Shown: positions 59,867 to 64,000 of the stretch, piece by piece | Layout of the letters: the number at the start of each line of letters is the position of its first letter | Numbering within the stretch: the first letter of the stretch is position 1 | DNA from: Stichopus chloronotus | Lineage: Eukaryota > Echinodermata > Holothuroidea > Aspidochirotida > Stichopodidae | NCBI GenBank assembly: GCA_021234535.1 | Contig: SFZH01000008.1 | Span: 19,321,358 to 19,385,357, forward strand | Length of the DNA stretch: 64,000 nt | Direction: 5' to 3' | Position numbers and translations under genes: made by a program | The notes under the pieces: generated by a model | Database searches by the model: none | What the model saw: the letters and a program-made list of their open reading frames with translations, nothing else | Told to the model about the DNA's origin: nothing

Positions 59867-60229
59867 ATGATTCTTTCACTTGCAGCAGCTGTTTTCATCT
59901 TTTCCAGTATTTTCCTTTTAGTGCAAGTGAGATGTACACGATGTTCTTTGTTAGATTGCCGAACTCCCGATGACACTGCCATAGCAAGCAACGTGTCAAT
60001 GAGGTCAACCAATCAGGCACACCAAACAAGTCAGGAAACAGATGTGTCAAATATTGTAGATCTGTCTGATGTACAGTATATAAGACTTAGTCCAAAGAAA
60101 TGTAATAAGGTGGCTTTTGAGACTTTACAAGTCGAAAACGAAGTTTTGATATCATGTAGACCTAAGTTATTTAATATTACAATTAAAGATGATGAAGTAG
60201 AACGCATTCATCATGCGGTTTATCTATAG
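59867..60229 (+). CDS. Unrecognised 120-residue ORF with hydrophobic N-terminus
   Basis: ATG 59867 to TAG 60229. Residues 1-22 (MILSLAAAVFIFSSIFLLVQ) look like a signal peptide, followed by three cysteines. The rest is polar, with VQYIRLSPKKCNKVAFETLQ and LFNITIKDDEVERIHHAVYL, which look like beta strands of a folded domain. Another reading is possible: ttctttcacttgcag just before 59885 is a good splice acceptor, so the region may be an internal exon of a gene or of a transposon. The flanks are AT-rich and hold no other coding signal. No family assigned. Confidence 0.35.
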   Translation: MILSLAAAVFIFSSIFLLVQVRCTRCSLLDCRTPDDTAIASNVSMRSTNQAHQTSQETDVSNIVDLSDVQYIRLSPKKCNKVAFETLQVENEVLISCRPKLFNITIKDDEVERIHHAVYL

Positions 60230-61462
60230 GTATTTGTATTGATGATAAATTGAGGGTCACTGGTCATATAAGCAGAATATTTAAACGGGTGTACTTAATT
60301 CTCTCAACTTTTTGTGTATATTTCCATATTTTTATATTGATGGAGGAAAACGAGTATTTACAGCAAACATTTTACCTCACCTAATATACGTTGTTTCTGC
60401 TTGGTATCACTTGTTCTGATCCCAAGATAAGAAAAAAGAATTAACTCTTTTTTAGAGCATTGTTCGAACATGAACAAGGTTTATATAGATTCAGATAAAT
60501 TTTAAATTTCTTATTACTACTGTAAATACTGTTGCTAAAAATGAGTTCACGAGAACTGCATACAGAGAAATAACAGACATTCAGTGCATGATCAATTTAT
60601 AATTTTCTGATTATAGAAATTGTGAGATATAACCTGAGAAACAAAACAGTAACACCAAAATTCAGAACAAATGTCTCAATGGAACAGTTTTATTTATTGT
60701 ACTTCTTTTTATATGATAATTTATTGTGGGTACAGCTGTGCTTTTGTCATTTTCGTATGTTGTTCTTATTTGCTTGTTTCTTTTTATTCATTTTTGTATA
60801 CTAACCTTTTAAAACTCAATTTTGATGTCCTGTTTATAAAATATTTATATTTATAACTGAAATTAAGAAATTAAAGGGAAAAAAATGAAAAGAATATTTT
60901 GTCATTTTATTTATTGTAACAGCTCATTTAATATATGCACTCCGGCCGTAAAAATTTTATAGTTACCCTGGAGTCATGTTTATTTGTTGTATTGAAGAGA
61001 GAGATTCAAAACACCTCATCACAGTGCATTATGTGGTAATATTTGATATAGTTTTAAGTTACTGAAAATCTTCTAATGGACGATTAGAAAAAATAAACAT
61101 AATATGGCAGAAAGAACGTTTGAAGTGCTATAGTGCGTCAGATAAACAATTACACGTAAAAGAAGAACAAAAAGTCACTACTCAAGTGTACCGTACTATA
61201 GACACGTTTTCATCCATCTTTCACAATGGGAATATATCTGTCGTATACTAATGCGCACCAGATCACCTGTCTTTAAGTTGATGATAGTATACGGTAGATA
61301 CATTCCAGTGATGTACTGGTCTCCTGCTAGATGAGGAGCTGGCGGAGTATTTTTGCTCCAGAATGAAGGGGGGGGGGGGGGGGGGAGAGCAATCACATAT
61401 ATTGCAGATTCATATCTTATTCAAAATGTTGTATATACGACAAGGAAATTGAGAGAATGAAC

Positions 61463-62900
61463 ATTTATTGCAATTCAACTTTATTTCACAAATTTCGCAA
61501 GAAATATTTTTAGGACCACTAGAAAAACAGACAGACTGCTATCAGGCTAACGACCCTATAGAAGAAAAAAGACTTAACAAAAGAAAAAGCAAGAGGAAAA
61601 AGTGAGACAACAGTACAAGAGGAACACACACCAGAGGAAATATCACTGCACAATATTTAAATGACTATTTGATGCATGGTGTCTGCTTGATTCTATCTTT
61701 GAACACTTCTGATGAATTAGATGTCTGAATGTTACTGGGTTAGGCCTTCATGCCACAGCCCATAGCAGTAATTATTCAACAACTATCTGCCATGGTGTGA
61801 GTTGTGTTGTGAAACACTAATAGGATTTCTCTTTGGTAGTATTAACATTTCTACGCCTGGTGAGGTCACAATTGAGGTGTGGCAAAATGGCCATGGGAAC
61901 ATGTAGTGGGTAGTACTATTATTACAATATTTGTAGATGATTTGGCACATACAGTAAAGATGGATGTCGCTTAGCATAACGCAAAAGATTATATTCTTGA
62001 TACAGCTGCTTCTTAATTGGAGTGGTACGTTGACACATCTATTAACAGTTTGAGAAATTTGTTTGAAAGAACTTGAACTTAAGGACTGATATTTTGCGGC
62101 AACATAAAGTTCAATCGCATACCGATTTTTTCTCTCTTTGTTTGTTTTGTTTTTTTGATAAATAAATTCATATATCTATAAGGCATTATTTCTTTTGAGA
62201 GCAAGTTCTTCAATAGGTAAAAAATCACTACAGTACTTGATAAGAGAATTAATGAGACTTTTTGTGTGATCTGCCCAGGAGAGAGAATTATCAATGATAA
62301 TACCGAAGGAAGACTTATTGATGCTTCCCTTAAAGACAAAACTATAATGACATGAGTAAACTTTACCAAACTGAAATTGACTAACTAATTTTACCAAGGT
62401 GTCTGGTAAGCTTATTTGAATCAAGCCAATCATGAAGTTTACTCCGTGTATGAGCACTCTTCAAGTTGGAACAATTAGCATCAGATAAAATAAAGTCACG
62501 CATCATCGGCAAATAGAGGTGTAGAAGTATCGGGAACAGGGTTACTTATGCCATTAATGTATAGAAAAAACAATAAAGATCCAAGAACGGAACCTTGAGG
62601 AACTCTAATGCCTACATCTATACATGCCAATAACCAGAGAAAGTATTATTAATAACAAACACACTGCTTACAATTATTTTTTAAATAAGACAAACGAATG
62701 CTGTGGACCTTTTCACGACTACCGTATAATAAAGTGACTGGTCTAAAAAAACGAGTCTAATGGTCGAAAAACATCCACATTGTAAAAGGCCCTTTTAAAG
62801 TCTACATAAAAGTGCATTTTTACCACCATCAAGTTGTGAGCAAACAGAAATCACCATTTCAACAGCTGGTGGTGGTTTTTCTTTTTTTTGCTCCGATATA
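61463..62900 (-). mobile_element. Degenerate LINE of the same family, minus strand
   Basis: Minus-strand fragments match the RT at 17852-19325: SVCSQLDGGKNALL, YVDFKRAFYNVD (about 62815-62774), [18 protein letters not shown] (about 62605-62550) and an intact FADD (62513-62502) followed one codon later by TGA. Downstream are GIIIDNSLSWADH and DIHLYCMCQIIYKY, near-identical in pattern to [14 protein letters not shown] in the other copy. The 3' end is AAATAAAGTTGAATTG at about 61485-61463. Several frameshifts and stops; 5' truncated. Confidence 0.8.
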
Positions 62901-63555
62901 AATGGGGGACAAGCAAATGGTTTTGTCTTAACACAAAGCACTTATACCACAAATGAGACCTTTCTCAAGTGAAAGGGCGCGGTCTTTCACTGCAATCGAA
63001 TAATCCTTGTTAACAAACCATCGAAATACACCTTTCTGGAAAACATGTACCCGTTTGGGGAAGCCGTTTTGAATTGGCTCCGCATCATGTATTAATATTC
63101 ATTATTCATTACCCCTGCCCCCCCCCCTCTCTCTGTTCCTTGTTTACGACATTAATTTCAAGAATGGAAATGATTTCATTGATTACGTCATGCACATATT
63201 AATATGAATCGCTCGAAATTAAAACAACAATATGAGCATGTGTGCATATGAAATCAGATTTGAGTTAATTCAAGAAAAAATTATCGAGATCTACCACAGA
63301 GATCATCCGTCCCCTTCCCAAAAGAAACCTCCTAAATGATCTGGCTAAGAAATCAAAATCCCAAATCATCTTTAATCTCAAAGGACATTGACTTTGCAAT
63401 GTTAATCATAATAACTCTACATTCTTTGCCCTGTCATTTTAATTGACCAACTGTTGACTAATATAACAGTATTTTTTTTCTATATGCCAACCCAATCATC
63501 TTAATCACCCATTTCCCTCCCACCCCCTTCATTTGTAGTCTTCTCCCATTTCGTC
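62901..63555. other. 3' flank of the right-edge gene
   Basis: AT-rich with a C run at 63118-63128; it probably contains the 3' UTR of the minus-strand gene ending at 63556. No clear polyadenylation signal was identified. Confidence 0.4.
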
Positions 63556-64000
63556 CTACCCAGCCTCTCCTTCTTCCCCATCCTCTTGCTCCTCATCAAT
63601 ATTTTCTAGCTGCCCGACGTTCTCTTCCACGACTATGTTCGCCTTCACTTCCTTATCTAATTCTATATTGAAAAACAATTGATTCGGATCTACCTCCGGC
63701 CCCTTATCGTCTCTCGATTTCCCATAGTTGCGTTTTGCCTTTGCTGCAAATTTGTGCTTCTGTTTACCTTTGCTGCCCCTGCCGACACCAATACCCTCTG
63801 GTAGTTTGTACCGCCTCCATTCACCTGGTTTTAGATATCCGATGTATGGCATATTAGGGTCCACGACCAATGGTCTCCCTAACTGTTTTTCGATCATTGA
63901 TGATCTCGTTGATTTGACACTGTGTGATACCAGTGGTGAAGATCCATCATGTTTACTGGCTCTCTGTTGCTCCGATCTCGGGGGACTTACACGCTTTCTC
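63556..64000 (-). CDS. Unrecognised protein, 3' terminal exon running off the right edge
   Basis: The minus-strand frame is open from the window edge to a TAG at 63558-63556, about 147 codons. It starts with a basic, serine-rich stretch (RKRVSPPRSEQQRASKHDG), then LGRPLVVDPNMPYIGYLKPG and EWRRYKLPEGIGVGRGSKG. A lysine-rich block (KQKHKFAAKAKRNYGKSR) follows, and it ends in a strongly acidic tail (DEEQEDGEEGEAG). The GC content is clearly higher than the flanks and the charge is organised, so I take it as a real last exon. The start is outside the window (an ATG at 63897 is probably internal). I do not recognise the family. The basic-then-acidic layout suggests a nuclear or cytoskeletal protein, but that is only a guess. 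Confidence 0.6.
   Translation of the reverse strand, partial: RKRVSPPRSEQQRASKHDGSSPLVSHSVKSTRSSMIEKQLGRPLVVDPNMPYIGYLKPGEWRRYKLPEGIGVGRGSKGKQKHKFAAKAKRNYGKSRDDKGPEVDPNQLFFNIELDKEVKANIVVEENVGQLENIDEEQEDGEEGEAG

Larger units (their letters stand above)
58556..61462. other. CHST15-like upstream region
   Basis: It holds the promoter side of the CHST15-like gene, C/G homopolymer runs (59288, 59691), the G-rich minisatellite and the unassigned ORF at 59867. 60230-61440 is very AT-rich, with nothing recognised except a poly-G run at about 61368-61385. Confidence 0.5.

Overview
The window is AT-rich, intron-rich animal genomic DNA. Every multi-exon gene I could reconstruct uses GT..AG introns and matches an animal (metazoan) family. 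The gene set, the intron sizes of 0.2-5 kb, the CR1/jockey-like LINE remnants and an intronic repeat array built on AGGTCAAAGGTCA suggest an invertebrate deuterostome, most likely an echinoderm (a sea cucumber would fit). That placement is inference, not proof.

Four protein-coding genes can be read through their splice sites. (1) NSUN5, plus strand, 1048-9431: a nucleolar 28S rRNA cytosine-5 methyltransferase lacking only its first exon. It ends in an unusual lysine-rich tail built of three tandem repeats of about 110 residues. (2) TMEM222, minus strand, 25335-16380: a complete five-exon gene for a 195-residue DUF778/RTE1-family membrane protein. (3) An arylsulfatase B-like gene, plus strand, 31118-45387: eight coding exons, 520 residues, with signal peptide and the CSPTR formylglycine site. 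(4) A CHST15-like GalNAc-4-sulfate 6-O-sulfotransferase gene, minus strand, 58555-51725: six exons, a type II Golgi membrane protein of about 486 residues. One conserved internal segment of this protein is not accounted for. A fifth, unrecognised gene enters from the right edge (63556-64000, minus).

Layout: NSUN5 and TMEM222 converge across a transposon-filled interval (9.4-16.4 kb). TMEM222 and the sulfatase diverge from a shared 5.8 kb interval that holds a cluster of TGACGTCA (CRE-like) octamers. The sulfatase and the sulfotransferase converge across 6.3 kb. In known biochemistry these last two families act on the same sugar: ARSB removes the 4-O-sulfate from GalNAc of chondroitin/dermatan sulfate, and CHST15 adds a 6-O-sulfate to GalNAc-4-sulfate. 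A writer and an eraser of chondroitin sulfation therefore sit side by side.

The rest is mobile and repetitive DNA. It includes two broken LINEs of one family plus two LINE 3' fragments, and a probable solo LTR in an NSUN5 intron. Several palindromic non-autonomous DNA transposons have TTAAAG ends, one family with three copies. A Harbinger-like element with TTA target duplications carries a nested hAT-like element. A 2.35 kb composite repeat in the last sulfatase intron carries five ~150 bp repeats with DR1 nuclear-receptor-type motifs and a nested MITE. I saw no rRNA, no intact tRNA and no CRISPR array.
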